Assembly (NCBI GenBank): GCA_039818825.1
Contig: JBCBTD010000011.1
Location: forward strand, 29,605 to 93,604
Origin: JBCBTD01 sp039818825
GTDB lineage: Bacteria; Pseudomonadota; Alphaproteobacteria; Geminicoccales; Geminicoccaceae
Direction of reading: 5' to 3'
Length of the DNA stretch: 64,000 bases
Shown: positions 18,046 through 27,234 of the stretch, piece by piece
Layout: every line of letters starts with the position of its first letter
Numbering within the stretch: the first letter of the stretch is position 1
The notes under the pieces: model-generated
Seen by the model: only the letters and a program-made list of their open reading frames with translations
Told to the model about the DNA's origin: nothing
Database searches by the model: none
Program-made: the position numbers and the translations under genes

Positions 18046-18360
18046 TCAGGCGACGGCGATCTCCTTGATGCGCAGCACGCTGAGCTGCTGCCGATGGCCG
18101 GTCTTGCGCCGCGAGTTCTTTCGCCGCCGCTTCTTGAAGACGGTGAGCTTCGGGCCCTTGGCCTGCTCCAACAATTCGGCGCTGACGGTCGCACCCTCGA
18201 GCAGCGGCGAGCCGAGCTGCACGGTGCCCTCGCCGCCGACCATCAACACCTCGTCGAAGCTGACCATGTCGCCGGCCTCGCCGGCCAGTCGCTCGACCTG
18301 AATGACGTCGTTGGCGGCAACGCGGTACTGCTTGCCGCCGGTTTTGATCACTGCGTACAT
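18046..18360 (-). CDS. rplU: 50S ribosomal protein L21
   Basis: 104 residues, full family length, starting MYAVIKTGGKQYRV and containing KKRRRKNSRRKTGHRQ, the 23S rRNA-binding basic segment. It is the first gene of the rplU-rpmA-obgE-proB cluster. The 173-bp region upstream, shared with the divergent ribBA gene, must hold its promoter, but I see no clear -35/-10 pair. Confidence 0.98.
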   Translation of the reverse strand: MYAVIKTGGKQYRVAANDVIQVERLAGEAGDMVSFDEVLMVGGEGTVQLGSPLLEGATVSAELLEQAKGPKLTVFKKRRRKNSRRKTGHRQQLSVLRIKEIAVA

Positions 18361-18533
18361 CGTGAACGGATCCGGATACGATGAGCCGCCATCGAGAACT
18401 CGCGGCGGCAGCGGCCGCGGAAACTAGCGAATCGCCTCGGTTTGTCAACGGTCGGCCGGTGCGCTCTGGTCAGGCCGACGGGCCGCCCTTAGGTGTGCGT
18501 TTCGCTTCCGTCTTCGACACCGCAAGGGCCGCC

Positions 18534-19643
18534 ATGACCGATCTCGACAGCATCGACGCCGCCATCGCGGCGATCCGCGACGGCGGCATGGTCATCGTCG
18601 TCGACGACGACGACCGCGAGAACGAGGGTGATCTGGTCGTGGCCGCCGATCGGGCATCGCCGGAGAGCGTCGCCTTCATGATCCGTCACACCAGCGGCAT
18701 CCTCTGCGTACCGCTGCCGCCGGCCGAGGCACGACGGTTGCGGCTCGACCCGATGGTCAGCGCCAACGACGCACCACTCGCCACTGCGTTCACCGTCTCG
18801 GTCGACTATCGCCCGGGGCTGACGACCGGCATCTCTGCCGAGGAGCGGACCGCCACGGTCCGGGCACTGGCCAACGGCAACGCCGGGGCCGAGGACTTCG
18901 TGCGGCCGGGCCACGTGTTCCCGCTGGTCGCCAAGGACGGCGGCGTCCTGGTCAGGTCCGGCCACACCGAGGCGGCGGTCGATCTGGCCAAGCTCGCTGG
19001 CCGCGCGCCGGTCGGGGTGATCGGCGAGCTGGTCAACGACGACGGTAGCGTCAAACGCCTCGCCGACTGCACCGCCTTCGCCAAGACCCACGGTCTGTTG
19101 GTCGTTTCCATCGCCGATCTCATCGACTACCGCCAGCGTCGCGAACAGCTGGTCGAGCGGGTCGCCGTGTTCGAGCTGGCGACGCCCGCAGGTCCGGCGC
19201 AGGCCTTCGTCTACCAGACGCCGTTCGACCAGTTCCAACATCTGGCGCTCGTGTTCGGCGACGTTCGGTCGTCGCCGCCGGTGCTGGCGCGCATCCACCG
19301 CGAGCAGGTCGTGGCCGACCTTTTCGCCAGCGAGGTCGCCGGCGGTGCGGCGCGGCTCGCTCTGGAGCGGATCGGCGCCGAGGGGCGCGGCGTGTTGGTT
19401 TATCTCCGCGACGGACTGGCCGCGGCACCGCCCGAGGGCGAGGAGATGGACGCGGCCACCCACGACCGCCACGACAGCGCGACCGCGCGCCGGGACCGCT
19501 GGCGCGAGGTCGGCATCGGCGCCCAGATCCTGCGCGATCTCGGGATCCAGAGCATCCGCCTGCTGTCGACCAGCCACCGCCAATATGTGGGTATCGGCGG
19601 CTTCGGCATCGAGATCGTCGCCACGGAGCCGCTCGACGGCTGA
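18534..19643 (+). CDS. ribB: 3,4-dihydroxy-2-butanone 4-phosphate synthase with degenerate RibA-like domain
   Basis: 369 residues. The N-terminal half is an intact DHBP synthase: DDDRENEGDLV (acidic metal loop), RHTSGILCVPL and GHVFPLVAKDGGVLVRSGHTEA. It converts ribulose 5-phosphate to the four-carbon riboflavin precursor. The C-terminal half resembles GTP cyclohydrolase II, but at the zinc site, where RibA has RxHSECLTGD...RCDCG, this protein reads RIHREQVVADLFASE; all three zinc cysteines are missing. The cyclohydrolase is therefore expected to be inactive, so the cell needs another RibA. RibB fused to a non-catalytic RibA-like part is known in alphaproteobacteria (RibBX type). The ATG used starts MTDLDSIDAAIAAIRDG. 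No FMN riboswitch is visible upstream. Confidence 0.93.
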   Translation: MTDLDSIDAAIAAIRDGGMVIVVDDDDRENEGDLVVAADRASPESVAFMIRHTSGILCVPLPPAEARRLRLDPMVSANDAPLATAFTVSVDYRPGLTTGISAEERTATVRALANGNAGAEDFVRPGHVFPLVAKDGGVLVRSGHTEAAVDLAKLAGRAPVGVIGELVNDDGSVKRLADCTAFAKTHGLLVVSIADLIDYRQRREQLVERVAVFELATPAGPAQAFVYQTPFDQFQHLALVFGDVRSSPPVLARIHREQVVADLFASEVAGGAARLALERIGAEGRGVLVYLRDGLAAAPPEGEEMDAATHDRHDSATARRDRWREVGIGAQILRDLGIQSIRLLSTSHRQYVGIGGFGIEIVATEPLDG

Positions 19644-19653
19644 CGCCCAGTGG

Positions 19654-20172
19654 TCAGTCGTCGGCGCGCCAGCCGACGGTGGCGTTCGGGTGGCTGTCGG
19701 TGCTGGCGAAGTACGGCTTCAGGTCCACGACCGGTGTGCGGTCGAGGCAGTCCAGGCCGCGAACGTGAAGCACGGCGCCGTCGATCCGCTCCAAGGGCAC
19801 GGCGCCGATGCCGATCGGGTTCGGGCGATTGGGCGAGCGCAAGGCAAACGTACCGAGCGGTCGCGGTGCATGACCGGGTGTTTGGACCAGGAAATCACGC
19901 CGGGCGTGATCGAGCCAGTAGAGCACCCACAAATGGCTGGACCCCTCAAGCCCGTCGAGGGCAGCAATCCACGCCGGATCCAACTCGATTCGGCAACGCG
20001 CGTCGCTGGCGATCGTATTCTTCGGGCACTGACCTCTGACGGTCCAAGGCGTCCGGGCCCGGCCGATGAACGTGATGCTCGCATCGACCGGCGACGGCGC
20101 TCTCGCCAGCACCTGCTCGCCGGGCCGAAGCGTCGTGCCATTGGGGTCGTTCACCGCGCCGGACCTCTTCAT
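19654..20172 (-). CDS. TrmO/TsaA-like tRNA methyltransferase
   Basis: 172 residues of the TsaA/TrmO (UPF0066) beta-barrel family, which methylates the N6 of t6A37 in tRNA using SAM. Visible family landmarks are IGRARTPW, LDGLEGSSHLWVLYWLD, LGTFALRSPNRPNPIG (the SAM site) and the final DLKPYF. The start ATG gives MKRSGAVND; a longer frame upstream adds 28 residues without family similarity. It is convergent with ribBA, with only 10 bases between the stops. Confidence 0.88.
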   Translation of the reverse strand: MKRSGAVNDPNGTTLRPGEQVLARAPSPVDASITFIGRARTPWTVRGQCPKNTIASDARCRIELDPAWIAALDGLEGSSHLWVLYWLDHARRDFLVQTPGHAPRPLGTFALRSPNRPNPIGIGAVPLERIDGAVLHVRGLDCLDRTPVVDLKPYFASTDSHPNATVGWRADD

Positions 20173-20375
20173 CGTTGACGCCGCTTGGCTTCGCTGATCA
20201 ACGCCAGCACCGCTGTGCGGACCTTGGTCGGTCTCCGGCCGGCCGGCAACCGCCATGGCGCGGGCCGCGTGCCGATCTTCGCGAGTGAGAAGAGGGCGCC
20301 GGTTCCGGCAAGTTGACCTTTCGTCGTCGAGGGTGTCCCCTCCGCCGATGCCGAACGGGCGGAGTGCGATCGGTT

Positions 20376-21980
20376 ATGGTTTTGAAGCCGTCCTACACGG
20401 CTTGGCGCGAGGGGTTTCGCTGGCGCATCCCCAAGCGTTTCAACATCGCGAGCGCGATCTTCGACCGCAACGATCCCGAGCAACTCGCCTTGATCGACGC
20501 GCGCGGCACGGCGCAGCTGCGCGCGTACCGGTTCGGCGAGCTCGACGTCTTGTCCAACCGGCTGGCGAACGTGCTGATCGACCGGGGCCTGATGCCGGGC
20601 GATCGCGTCGGCATCTTGATGCCTCAGCGCGCCGATACCGCCATCGTCCATCTCGCCGTCTACAAGGCTGGCGCCGTAGCGGTGCCGTTGTTCGTCGCGT
20701 TCGGCCAGGAAGCCACGAGGTTCCGATTGTTCGATTCCGGCGCTGCGTTCGTCTTGACCGACCAGGACAACGCCGAGCGCGTCCGCGCGATCGCCCGCGA
20801 GCGAGAGGGCGGGGTGGTGGTGATCGACGTCGACGATGCCCGCTTCGCCCGCGACCTCGAGGCAACCGACAGCTGGTGCGCTCACGAGGCGACCGATGCC
20901 GACGACCCGGCCCTGATCATCTACACCTCAGGCACGACCGGCGCGCCGAAGGGCGCCGTCCACGGCCACCGCGTGCTGCTTGGCCACTTGCCCGGTGTCG
21001 AGATGCCCCATGAGGGCTTTCCGCAGCCGAACGACCGTTTCTGGACTCCGGCGGACTGGGCTTGGATCGGTGGTCTGCTCGACGTGCTGCTGCCCAGTCT
21101 CTACCACGGTGTGCCGGTGGTCGCCGGGCCGGGCGGCAAGTTCGATCCGCACGCGGCCGTCGGCTTCATGGCGCGGCACGAGGTGCGCAACGTCTTCATG
21201 CCGCCGACGGCCCTGCGCTTGATGCGCCGCGCCGAGGTCGACGCGTCCGCCGTGCGCTTGCGCACCATGGGCAGCGGCGGCGAGCCGCTAGGCGACGACC
21301 TCGTCGCCTGGGTGCGGCAGAGCTTCGGTGTCGAGGTCAACGAGTTCTATGGCCAAACGGAAGCCAACCTTCTGGTCAGCGGCATGGCTTCGTCGTTCCC
21401 GAGGCGCGGCAATGCGATCGGTCGGGCGGTCCCGGGCCATCGGGTCGCCGTCGTCGGCGAGACGGGCGAGCCGGTGCCTGCCAACACTCCTGGGCTGATC
21501 GCGCTCGCCATGCCCGATCCGGTCGCGTTCCTCGGCTACTGGAACGATCTGGAGGCGACCCGCGCCAAGTATCAAGGCACGTGGCTGGTGACCGGCGACG
21601 TCGGGCGCATCGACGACGAGGGCTACGTCACGTTCCTCGGGCGCAGCGACGACCTCATCAACAGCGCCGGCTACCGGATCGGCCCGAGCGAGGTCGAAGC
21701 GGCGATCCAGGGCCATCCGGACGTCGCCCAGGTCGCCGTCGTCGGCGTGCCCGATGCCGAGCGCGGGGAGGCGGTCGTCGCCTGCGTCGTGCTCCGAACC
21801 GACACGACGCCGGAGCCCGACCTCCTGCAACGCCTCGGCGAGCGTGTCCGCGGCAGTGTCGGCGGACACGCGGTGCCACGTCGTGTCGTCGTCCGCGAGA
21901 GCCTGCCGCTCACCGCCACCGGCAAAGTGCTGCGCCGCGACTTGCGCGCGCTCCTCGCCGTCGACGATCGGCAGTCCTGA
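20376..21980 (+). CDS. AMP-forming acyl-CoA synthetase
   Basis: 534 residues of the ANL superfamily. It has the P-loop YTSGTTGAPKGAVHG (about residue 186), EFYGQTE (adenine-binding A5 motif), TGDVGRIDDEGYVTFLGR (hinge) and the catalytic lysine in TATGKVLRRDLR near the C-terminus. The N-terminus FRWRIPKRFNIA and the GDRVGILMPQ segment resemble bacterial acetyl-CoA synthetase-like or medium-chain acyl-CoA synthetases. It activates a carboxylate to an acyl-CoA; the chain length cannot be fixed from sequence. Such an enzyme could feed the ethylmalonyl-CoA pathway genes about 10 kb away. The stop overlaps the next start by one base. Confidence 0.9.
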   Translation: MVLKPSYTAWREGFRWRIPKRFNIASAIFDRNDPEQLALIDARGTAQLRAYRFGELDVLSNRLANVLIDRGLMPGDRVGILMPQRADTAIVHLAVYKAGAVAVPLFVAFGQEATRFRLFDSGAAFVLTDQDNAERVRAIAREREGGVVVIDVDDARFARDLEATDSWCAHEATDADDPALIIYTSGTTGAPKGAVHGHRVLLGHLPGVEMPHEGFPQPNDRFWTPADWAWIGGLLDVLLPSLYHGVPVVAGPGGKFDPHAAVGFMARHEVRNVFMPPTALRLMRRAEVDASAVRLRTMGSGGEPLGDDLVAWVRQSFGVEVNEFYGQTEANLLVSGMASSFPRRGNAIGRAVPGHRVAVVGETGEPVPANTPGLIALAMPDPVAFLGYWNDLEATRAKYQGTWLVTGDVGRIDDEGYVTFLGRSDDLINSAGYRIGPSEVEAAIQGHPDVAQVAVVGVPDAERGEAVVACVVLRTDTTPEPDLLQRLGERVRGSVGGHAVPRRVVVRESLPLTATGKVLRRDLRALLAVDDRQS

Positions 21981-23464
21981 TGCGACGGCCCAAGCCGGTG
22001 CGCACCGGCGGCCCCTTCGACCTGCGTCCGGTCCTGCGGGTCATCGGCGTGCTGTTGACGGTGCTGGCCGCGTTCATGATGCCGTCGATGTTCGCCGACC
22101 TCTTGGTCGGCAATCCGGACTGGCTGGTCTTCATGCTTGCTTCGGGCGTTACCCTGTTCGTTGGAATCACGTTCCTTTTGGCCAACCGTGGCGCGACCAT
22201 GGCGGTCCTCTCGACCCGTCAGGCGTTCATCCTGACCACCGCAGTTTGGGCCGTGCTGACGGTCTTTGCTTCGCTGCCGTTCCTTTACTCCGAGGAGGGC
22301 ATGGCTCCGGCGGATGCGTTCTTCGAGGCGATGAGCGGGATCACCACCACCGGCGCCACCGTGATGAGCGATCTCGACCATGCGCCGCCGGGCCTCCTCT
22401 TGTGGCGCTCGATGCTGCAGTGGTTGGGCGGCATCGGCATCATCGTCATGGGCGTCGCCGTTCTGCCGCTCCTGTCCGTCGGCGGGATGCAGCTGTTCCG
22501 CACGGAGAATTCGGACCGGTCCGACAAGATCCTGCCGCGGGCGGCCCAGCTGGCCTCGGCGATCGGCGCCATCTACTTCGCGTTCACGTTCGCCTGCGCC
22601 GCCTGCTACTGGATGGCGGGCATGACCACCTTCGATGCGTTGAACCACGCGATGACGACGGTGGCGACCGGCGGTTACTCGACCCGCGATGCGTCGATGG
22701 CCGCCTTCCAGAGCCCGATGATCGAGTGGACGGCGGTCACCTTCATGTTGGTCGGCGCCGTGCCGTTCGTGCTCTACATCCAGGCGGCGAACGGCAACCT
22801 GCGCGCGTTGTTCAGGGACGTGCAGGTGCTGTGGTTCGCAGGCATCGTGATCGGCAGTTGGGCGACGCTGAGCATCGCGCTGGCGGTCGGCCGTGGCGAC
22901 GAGCCGTTGACCGCGCTGCGACTAGCTGCGTTCAACACCACCTCGGTGATCACCGGGACCGGCTACGCCAGCCAGGATTTCGGCGCGTGGGGGCCATTGG
23001 CCGTCGCCTGCTTCTTCTTCTTGATGTGCGTCGGCGGCTGCACCGGGTCGACCACCGGCGGCATCAAGGTGTTCCGGTTCGCCGTGCTTTACGCGATCGC
23101 CCGGACGCAGGTTCTTCGGCTGATCCAGCCGAACGGTGTGTTTCTCGCGACCTATGCCGGCCGGCCGGTCCCGGACGCGGTAGCGATCTCGGTGATGGCG
23201 TTTTTCTTCGTCTTCGCACTCTCGTTCTCGGTCTTGGCCGTCGTCCTCTCGGCGATCGGGCTCGACTATCTGACGGCGATGTCGGCCTCGGTCTCGGCGC
23301 TGGCCAACGTCGGTCCCGGTCTTGGCAACCACATCGGGCCTGCCTACCACTACGGCGATCTGCCTGATGTCGCCAAATGGCTGTTGGCGCTCGGCATGCT
23401 GCTCGGCCGGCTGGAGATGTTCACCGTGCTCGTCCTGTTGACGCCTGCCTTCTGGCGGAGTTGA
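21980..23464 (+). CDS. TrkH-family potassium transporter subunit
   Basis: 494 residues with about ten membrane helices and four pore-loop repeats typical of Trk/Ktr/HKT channels: TTTGATVMSD, TTVATGGYS, SVITGTGYAS and ALANVGPGLGN. Each carries the Gly needed for the potassium filter. Conserved MCVGGCTGSTTGGIK and the terminal LGRLEMFTVLVLL are also TrkH signatures. TrkA, the cytosolic NAD-binding partner, is not in the window. The ATG overlaps the TGA of the acyl-CoA synthetase gene by one base, so translation is probably coupled although the functions look unrelated. Confidence 0.94.
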   Translation: MRRPKPVRTGGPFDLRPVLRVIGVLLTVLAAFMMPSMFADLLVGNPDWLVFMLASGVTLFVGITFLLANRGATMAVLSTRQAFILTTAVWAVLTVFASLPFLYSEEGMAPADAFFEAMSGITTTGATVMSDLDHAPPGLLLWRSMLQWLGGIGIIVMGVAVLPLLSVGGMQLFRTENSDRSDKILPRAAQLASAIGAIYFAFTFACAACYWMAGMTTFDALNHAMTTVATGGYSTRDASMAAFQSPMIEWTAVTFMLVGAVPFVLYIQAANGNLRALFRDVQVLWFAGIVIGSWATLSIALAVGRGDEPLTALRLAAFNTTSVITGTGYASQDFGAWGPLAVACFFFLMCVGGCTGSTTGGIKVFRFAVLYAIARTQVLRLIQPNGVFLATYAGRPVPDAVAISVMAFFFVFALSFSVLAVVLSAIGLDYLTAMSASVSALANVGPGLGNHIGPAYHYGDLPDVAKWLLALGMLLGRLEMFTVLVLLTPAFWRS

Positions 23465-23522
23465 TCGACCCTGCGGTCGGCGACGCTGGCGCCTGACGGA
23501 GCCACGAGCACGGGAGGACGAC

Positions 23523-24263
23523 ATGACCAAGGCTCTCATGGAGCTCTTCGAGCAGCACCTGCCGGTAGCCCAGGTGCCCGTGAGCCTGCCGCTCGCCAAG
23601 ACCGGGTTGATCATCGTCGACGCCGTCAACGGCTTCTGCACGGTCGGTGCCGGCAGTTTGGCACCCGCTGAGCCGAACGCGCAGATCGATCAGATGATCG
23701 ACGTCAGCAACGGCTTGGCCCGGCGCTTTTCCGACGCCCATCGGCCGATCCTCGCCCTGCTCGACACCCATGAGCCCGGCCGCCTGGAGCCACCCTATCC
23801 ACCACACTGCGAGCGCGGCACCGGTGAAGAGAACCTGGTGCCGGTGTTGGCCTGGCTGGAGGATGACGCCAACGCGACCTTGCTGCGGAAGGATTGCACC
23901 AACGGCTTCGTCGGGGCCATCGAGCACTCCAGCCATCATGGGCTGCACCACAACCGGGTGCTCGACTGGGTAAACGTCAACCGATTCGAGGCGTTGCTGG
24001 TGACGGGCATCTGCACCGACATCTGCGTGATGGAGCTGGTGATGAGCCTGCTCGCCGCCCGCAACCATCGGCTGATGCCGTCGCTACGCGATGTCGTCGT
24101 CAAAGAGCCGGCCTGCGCGACCTACCATCTGCCGCTGCAGCTCACGGCCGACCTCGGGCTGCCGGCGACTGCCGCGCACCCGCAGGAACCGACGCACTAC
24201 ATGGCGCTCTACTTCATGGCGTCGCGGGGTGCGGTTCTGGCGAGCAGCGTCACCTTGGATTGA
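23523..24263 (+). CDS. isochorismatase/nicotinamidase-family hydrolase
   Basis: 246 residues of the cysteine hydrolase fold. The triad is visible: Asp in GLIIVDAVNGF (about 33), Lys in RKDCTNGF (about 123) and the nucleophilic Cys in VTGICTDICVMELV (about 162). Metal-site candidates lie in the DTHEPGRLEPPYPPHC segment, as in nicotinamidases. The substrate may be nicotinamide or another small amide; I do not assign one. A GGAGG ribosome-binding site precedes the ATG (GGGAGGACGAC). Confidence 0.88.
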   Translation: MTKALMELFEQHLPVAQVPVSLPLAKTGLIIVDAVNGFCTVGAGSLAPAEPNAQIDQMIDVSNGLARRFSDAHRPILALLDTHEPGRLEPPYPPHCERGTGEENLVPVLAWLEDDANATLLRKDCTNGFVGAIEHSSHHGLHHNRVLDWVNVNRFEALLVTGICTDICVMELVMSLLAARNHRLMPSLRDVVVKEPACATYHLPLQLTADLGLPATAAHPQEPTHYMALYFMASRGAVLASSVTLD

Positions 24264-24294
24264 TCGTCGGCGCGAGCCGCTCGCGGAGCGAGGG

Positions 24295-24930
24295 ATGATG
24301 GTCGAGATCCTGACGATTTTTACCGGCATCGTGCTCGCCCAGGTCGCACCGGGACCGAACATGATGGCGGTGGCCGCGGCATCACTCGGAACGGGCAGGG
24401 CGGCCGGCGTCAGCACGGCTCTCGGTGTGGCGTCGGGGGTCCTCGTTTGGGCGACGTTGTTCGCTCTCGGTGTCGATGCGGTCGTTCGAACGGTTCCGGA
24501 AGCGGTCACCCTGATGCGCTTCGTCGGTGGCGGCTATCTGTTGTGGTTGGCATGGCGAGCGCTCCGCGCAGCGGCCGCGCCGCGGTCGGCGACCCGCATC
24601 GCGACAGCGCCCGCCGAACCCTTGGCCGCAGCCTACCGGCGCGGTCTCTTGGTCGTGATGACCAACCCGAAGGCCGCCCTCATGTGGATCGCCATCTCCA
24701 TGTTCCTCGCCGCCTCGGAGCCGACGCCGCAAGCGTTCCTGCTCATCGGCTTCGGCGCATCGCTCACGGCGATGCTGATCTACGGTGCCTACGCGCTGCT
24801 CTTCTCGGCGGGCCCGCTGACGCGTGCCTATGATCGGTTCTTCCGGTTGGTCGAGGTCGGTTTCGGCGCCGTGTTCGGGGTGCTCGGCGGCAAACTCGTG
24901 ATCGACGGCGTCCGCGAACTCCGCGGCTGA
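24295..24930 (+). CDS. LysE/RhtB-family amino-acid exporter
   Basis: 211 residues with six hydrophobic helices and the family signature VLAQVAPGPNMMAV just after the first helix, followed by GVASGVLVWATLFALG. LysE/RhtB proteins export amino acids or their analogues. Two consecutive ATG codons are available; the first is used, with GAGCGAGGG upstream. It ends 26 bases before a large inverted repeat shared with the convergent gene. Confidence 0.9.
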   Translation: MMVEILTIFTGIVLAQVAPGPNMMAVAAASLGTGRAAGVSTALGVASGVLVWATLFALGVDAVVRTVPEAVTLMRFVGGGYLLWLAWRALRAAAAPRSATRIATAPAEPLAAAYRRGLLVVMTNPKAALMWIAISMFLAASEPTPQAFLLIGFGASLTAMLIYGAYALLFSAGPLTRAYDRFFRLVEVGFGAVFGVLGGKLVIDGVRELRG

Positions 24931-24956
24931 GCTTGCTCGTCCGTCGTCCAGCCATT

Positions 24957-25036
24957 CCAAGCCACCCGCGCACCCCGCCCGGCCGCCCAATAGGATGATA
25001 CCCTGGGAGGTCGGGCGGGGTGCGCGGGCGGCTTGG
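24957..25036. terminator. long inverted repeat between convergent genes
   Basis: Arms at 24957-24981 and 25012-25036 match as reverse complements at 24 of 25 positions (the one mismatch is an A in the left arm at 24964), with a 30-base loop. It lies between the stops of the LysE gene (plus) and the DUF900 gene (minus) and would form a very stable hairpin on either transcript. No clear T-tract follows either side. A bidirectional terminator is the simplest reading; the unusual arm length also fits a dispersed palindromic repeat. Confidence 0.65.
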
Positions 25037-25061
25037 TGCGTCCATGGCAGCAGAAGACGCC

Positions 25062-26174
25062 TCAGCCCTTGGCCTGGAGGATGCGGTAACGGTTGGGGCC
25101 GATCTGGACGCGGCCCGGGATGCTGGTCGCCGGTATGTCGGCCAGCACCTGCATCACGTCGTCGACGACTTCCTGGCGACTTCGGTAGTATTGATGTGCA
25201 CCGTCGCCGAAGTCGGCCGTCTCGTCGACGTCCTGGCAGTCGATGACGTCGATCCGGTCGCTCAGGCCGTCGAGCGTTCGCGGCCCGTCATGGCCAAGTC
25301 GTGCCGGGTTGGACTTCGTGTAGTCGGACACGACCAGCGCCCGGTCGCTGGGGCTGTGGTAGACGTGGATCTTGGCAGCGAGTTCGTGCAGTCGGCCGAG
25401 CTTGTCCGGGTTCTGCAGGGCGTCATCGTCCTCGTCGGCGGACATCAAGAACACGTGGTCGAAGATCCGCGGCAACGCCCGTCGCCCCGAATGCTCGACG
25501 ATCGCCTGGATGGTGCTGCTCAGCGCGTAGCTGCCCATGGAGTGGACCACGAGGTGGATGCGTTGGCCGCACACCTCCTTCTTGTTCGGCGCGGTGCCCA
25601 GGTCCGGGGTGGAGCGGCGGTTGGCCTCGCGGAGAAAGTCGACCAGGCGCAGGAAGGTGCGGGCCATCGCTCGTCCGGCACCGGCAGCGTCGGCGCGGTC
25701 GTCGAAGTAGCTGCGTCGCGGGAACAGTTGTCCGTCCGATGGCCAAGAGAAGACGAACGGCAGCGGATTGACCAGCCCCTCGGGCCGCTTCGACGATTTC
25801 GCCCGGCCGGTCGGCCCCGGGTTTCTCGGCACCATGTATTTGTCGTGCAGTTCCGCACCTCGTTCCATCGCGCTCTGGAACGAGTTGGCGAAGCCATGGA
25901 CGAAGATGACCACGTCGCACTGTTGCTTGCGCATCAACGTCTGCATGCGCTCGTACATGGCCACACTGCCGACTCTCTCGGTGCTCTCGTCACCGGTCAG
26001 CCGCTCGGCTTGCAGCTTGGCACTCTTGAACTTGTAGCGTTTCGACGTCCGGGCGACTTGCGCGGTACCGACTCGGAATTCTTGCACACTGCCTTTGAGC
26101 GGCGTCTTCTGGAATTCGGGCGCGTCCTCAGGCCCTTCGAAGCCCCGGTTGGTGGCGAAGAAGACCTCGACCAT
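25062..26174 (-). CDS. DUF900-type alpha/beta hydrolase
   Basis: 370 residues of the COG4782/DUF900 alpha/beta-hydrolase family. It has the early MVEVFFATNRG beta-strand typical of the family, the oxyanion HGF in VVIFVHGFANSF (about 88-99), the nucleophile elbow VVHSMGSY with Ser, and late Asp/His candidates around SPSDRAL and the C-terminal third. No signal peptide is present although many relatives are lipoproteins, so it is probably cytoplasmic. Substrate unknown. Confidence 0.82.
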   Translation of the reverse strand: MVEVFFATNRGFEGPEDAPEFQKTPLKGSVQEFRVGTAQVARTSKRYKFKSAKLQAERLTGDESTERVGSVAMYERMQTLMRKQQCDVVIFVHGFANSFQSAMERGAELHDKYMVPRNPGPTGRAKSSKRPEGLVNPLPFVFSWPSDGQLFPRRSYFDDRADAAGAGRAMARTFLRLVDFLREANRRSTPDLGTAPNKKEVCGQRIHLVVHSMGSYALSSTIQAIVEHSGRRALPRIFDHVFLMSADEDDDALQNPDKLGRLHELAAKIHVYHSPSDRALVVSDYTKSNPARLGHDGPRTLDGLSDRIDVIDCQDVDETADFGDGAHQYYRSRQEVVDDVMQVLADIPATSIPGRVQIGPNRYRILQAKG

Positions 26175-26263
26175 TCCACCCTGCCTCCCCTGCGTCGTCC
26201 ACGGATTGTCCGACCGCCTCCGAGGACTGTAGTCTCAGGCGCCCATCGCGCGGAGTCCAGCCT

Positions 26264-26662
26264 TTGTTGACAGTCCTCAATCTAGTTGCCGTCCTGCCAA
26301 TACTAGGTCTGGCAGGCATCGCTTGGATCGGAGGGGCATTCGGCGAATGGGCGCGGGCTGCAGGTCTCAGCTACGGTGCCGTCTTCCTGCCGTTCTGGGC
26401 AGCACCGCTGGTCATCGGCGGGACGGTCGTCGGCCTCGGCCCGATGCTCCTCGGCGCTCTTCTGCTCGCCGGGCCGGTCGCCGCACTATGGCTCGGCGGC
26501 AGCGCCGGCTGGATCGTGTTGCTGGTGGCGCACGCGATCATCCTCGGCGTCGTCCTGCTCAGCGGCGGCGCGACGTCGCCTTGGGCGGGTACCATCGCCG
26601 GCGGCGTGGCGCTCGCCGCTCTGTTCGCCGTGGCCCTCTCGGCAATGACGACGCCCCGCTGA
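26264..26662 (+). CDS. small hydrophobic membrane protein
   Basis: 132 residues, with about four membrane helices and very few charged residues. It begins at TTG with GGAG 8 bases upstream, and no ATG is available before the first helix. It is divergent from the DUF900 hydrolase gene. I recognise no family. Codon use fits the neighbours, so it is probably real. Confidence 0.6.
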   Translation: MLTVLNLVAVLPILGLAGIAWIGGAFGEWARAAGLSYGAVFLPFWAAPLVIGGTVVGLGPMLLGALLLAGPVAALWLGGSAGWIVLLVAHAIILGVVLLSGGATSPWAGTIAGGVALAALFAVALSAMTTPR

Positions 26663-26759
26663 CGCCGCCGTCCCGCGGTCGCCCGATTTCCGGGGCTTGG
26701 CGCGATCGGCGCGGGCGGGCACAAGGCGCTTCGGGAGCAGCGGCGACGACGGGGGCGAC

Positions 26760-27221
26760 ATGACCGATTGGACCATCTACCTCGCGGGCGAAATCCACAG
26801 CGACTGGCGCGAGGTCATAACTGCCGGCTGCCGCGCCGCTTCGCTGCCGGTGGAGTTCACCGGTCCAGTGACGGACCATTCGGCGAGCGACGATTGCGGC
26901 GTGGCGATCACCGGCGCCGAAGCCTCCAAGTTCTGGCACGACCACAAAGGTGCCAGCCTCAACGCGATCCGTACCCGCACGCTTCTGGATCAGGCCGACG
27001 TCGTCGTCGTCCGCTTCGGCGACAGGTACAAGCAGTGGAACGCTGCCTTCGACGCGGGCTACGCTCACGCCCTCGGCACGCCGCTGATCACCCTCCACCC
27101 CGAAGAGCACGACCACGCGCTGAAGGAGGTCGACGCGGCTGCGTCGATGGTTTGCCGCACGCCGGAGCAGGTGGTCCACGCACTCACCTACGTCATCAAG
27201 GGCAAGCTGCCTGGGCGGTGA
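26760..27221 (+). CDS. YtoQ family protein
   Basis: 153 residues. The start MTDWTIYLAGEIHSDWRE and the inner segments GPVTDHSASDDCG, IRTRTLLDQADVVVVRFGD and YKQWNAAFDAGYA match the YtoQ family, a small nucleoside 2-deoxyribosyltransferase-like fold of unknown function. The ATG lies 5 bases after a run of Gs (GGGGGCGAC). Convergent with the exported protein gene; the stops are only 13 bases apart. Confidence 0.88.
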   Translation: MTDWTIYLAGEIHSDWREVITAGCRAASLPVEFTGPVTDHSASDDCGVAITGAEASKFWHDHKGASLNAIRTRTLLDQADVVVVRFGDRYKQWNAAFDAGYAHALGTPLITLHPEEHDHALKEVDAAASMVCRTPEQVVHALTYVIKGKLPGR

Positions 27222-27234
27222 TCCGGCCGTTGCC

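Noticed and set aside
18361..18533. FMN riboswitch upstream of ribBA
   Set aside because: The conserved RFN boxes are not recognisable in these 173 bases.
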